6,456 nt of DNA from RGIG1752 sp045650425 (GTDB taxonomy: Bacteria; Bacillota_I; Bacilli_A; RF39; UBA660). The notes below the pieces were generated by a model. It made no database searches and had not been told where the DNA came from. It saw only the letters and a program-made list of their open reading frames with translations. Below, piece by piece: positions 5,522 to 6,456 of this stretch. The stretch is taken from contig JAZRRD010000120.1 of NCBI GenBank assembly GCA_045650425.1, positions 1 to 6,456 of the forward strand, read 5' to 3'. Numbering within the stretch: the stretch's first letter is position 1; every line of letters begins with the position of its first letter. Position numbers and translations under genes: made by a program.

Positions 5522-6456
5522 ATGAAAAAAACAATTCTTATTATGATAATGCTTTTTACCCTTACGGGATGTTATGATTATATTGAATTAAACGATTTAT
5601 CAATTATATCTGGGATTGGTATAGACAAAGAAAATGAAGAATATAAAGTTACTTATGAAATATTAAGCGATCAAAAAAGTAGCGATTCTAATGCAAAAGC
5701 ATTAACTATCGAAGGAACAGGCTTAACTATCGCAGATGCTTTTACAAATGCTAACAAGGAAGTTCCTAAATTAGCTTTTTATCCTCACGTAAAAGTATTA
5801 GTTTTATCCGAAGAAATAGCTAAAGAAAAAATGTATGATATCGTAGATTATGTCTTGCGTTCGCCTCGAATTAGAAATGAGTTTTATCTAGTTGTTTCTA
5901 AAGATGTCAAAGCAAATGACATTTTTACTAAAACCGCCGAAGATATTAAAGTGGTAAGCACACAAATAGAAACAATGTTAAAAAATAATGCTCGCAGAAA
6001 AAATAATGCTACATCTTATACTTTTGAAAAAGTTGCTGAAGATTTTCTAAACCCAAAAACAGATGCTGCTGTTACGTCAGTCACTTTAAAAGATGAACAA
6101 ATATCTATTGAGGGCCTAGCGGTTTTTAAAGATTATAAGCTACAAGGTATTTTATCTTCTGAAGATTCATTAGCTTATAATATTTTAAGTAATAACGCCA
6201 AAAATGTTCAATTTACATTTGGCTGCGGAGAAAATAAAAATATTACTTTAGCAATATATAATGCTTCACCCTCAATTAAAATAGATAAAAATAACAAGCT
6301 AAAAATTAATGTCGATACAAAAGCTAGTATTACGGAATACAATTGCGATAAACCTTTAAAAGATCCTGACACTTATAAGTATTTTAATAATAAATATAAC
6401 ACAGAAATAAATGAACATATTATTAAATTTTATCAAAATATAAAAGAAAATAAAAC
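5522..6456 (+). CDS. gerAC: Spore germination receptor C subunit, Ger(x)C lipoprotein (cut by window edge)
   Basis: The frame is open from ATG 5522 for 311 codons to the right edge; family members are usually 370-400 residues, so roughly the last fifth is missing. Seen: a lipoprotein signal of about 16 residues ending in LTGC (14-17), then YDYIELNDLSIISGIGID (18-35), the family's 'GCWDxxEIxDLAIVxGIGID' start with Tyr in place of the usual Trp. PHVKVLVLSEEIA (88-100), SPRIRNEFYLVVSKD (114-128) and EGLAVFKDYKLQGILS (197-212) are all recognisable Ger(x)C landmarks. Known: the C subunit is lipidated and lies on the outer face of the spore inner membrane with the A and B subunits. The ribosome site AAGTGAGG sits in the end of gerAA, with one base between the genes, so the two are co-translated. 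The A-C order matches gerK-type operons, and a B subunit may follow beyond the window. Confidence 0.95.
   Translation, partial: MKKTILIMIMLFTLTGCYDYIELNDLSIISGIGIDKENEEYKVTYEILSDQKSSDSNAKALTIEGTGLTIADAFTNANKEVPKLAFYPHVKVLVLSEEIAKEKMYDIVDYVLRSPRIRNEFYLVVSKDVKANDIFTKTAEDIKVVSTQIETMLKNNARRKNNATSYTFEKVAEDFLNPKTDAAVTSVTLKDEQISIEGLAVFKDYKLQGILSSEDSLAYNILSNNAKNVQFTFGCGENKNITLAIYNASPSIKIDKNNKLKINVDTKASITEYNCDKPLKDPDTYKYFNNKYNTEINEHIIKFYQNIKENK

Noticed and set aside
1..6456. Alternative genetic code (TGA as Trp), as in some AT-rich relatives
   Set aside because: All complete genes end in TAA, no conserved gene is interrupted by TGA, and the one Trp uses TGG. The window gives no evidence for recoding, though it cannot exclude it.
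1..6456. Mobile element, CRISPR array, tRNA or phage signal
   Set aside because: I found no transposase, spaced direct repeats, cloverleaf sequence or integrase; all genes are ordinary chromosomal types with uniform base composition.

Overview
The window is very AT-rich with tight gene packing, Shine-Dalgarno-type ribosome sites and sigma-70-type promoters, and every complete gene stops with TAA. A GerA-type spore germinant receptor locus and a lipoprotein-rich Gram-positive style of envelope protein point to a low-GC endospore-forming member of the Bacillota (Firmicutes), either Clostridia or an uncultured reduced Bacilli-type lineage. The genus cannot be told from this sequence. The single tryptophan in the called proteins is encoded by TGG, and nothing in the window requires a non-standard genetic code.

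Layout. From left to right the minus strand carries three blocks. Block 1 (about 1-843) has an extended -10 promoter, a small rhodanese-domain lipoprotein (463-816) and, 11 bases after its stop, a radical SAM enzyme that runs off the left edge (1-451). Block 2 (about 905-2800) has a consensus-like promoter, a ribokinase (rbsK, 1800-2732) and an overlapping nucleoside hydrolase (905-1807). These two enzymes form a short salvage route: the hydrolase frees ribose from nucleosides and the kinase traps it as ribose-5-phosphate. Block 3 is an iron-sulfur 23S rRNA m5U methyltransferase (2817-4031). The plus strand carries the start of a spore germinant receptor operon: gerAA (4114-5520) and, one base later, gerAC (5522 to the right edge, cut off). 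The B subunit is not between them; if present it must lie beyond 6456.

The 82-base divergent region between rlmD and gerAA is the most informative non-coding part. It holds an extended -10 promoter facing rlmD and, facing gerAA, GCATA - 18 bases - CATAATA, a close match to the forespore sigma-G promoter consensus known from Bacillus subtilis. That fits with forespore-specific expression of the receptor. No mobile element, CRISPR array, tRNA, rRNA or riboswitch was seen, and no stretch over 300 bases lacks a gene. I see no clear novel multi-gene system. The items most worth a second look are the sigma-G-like promoter, the rhodanese lipoprotein/radical SAM pair, the near absence of tryptophan, and the perfect A/T inverted repeat at 847-877.
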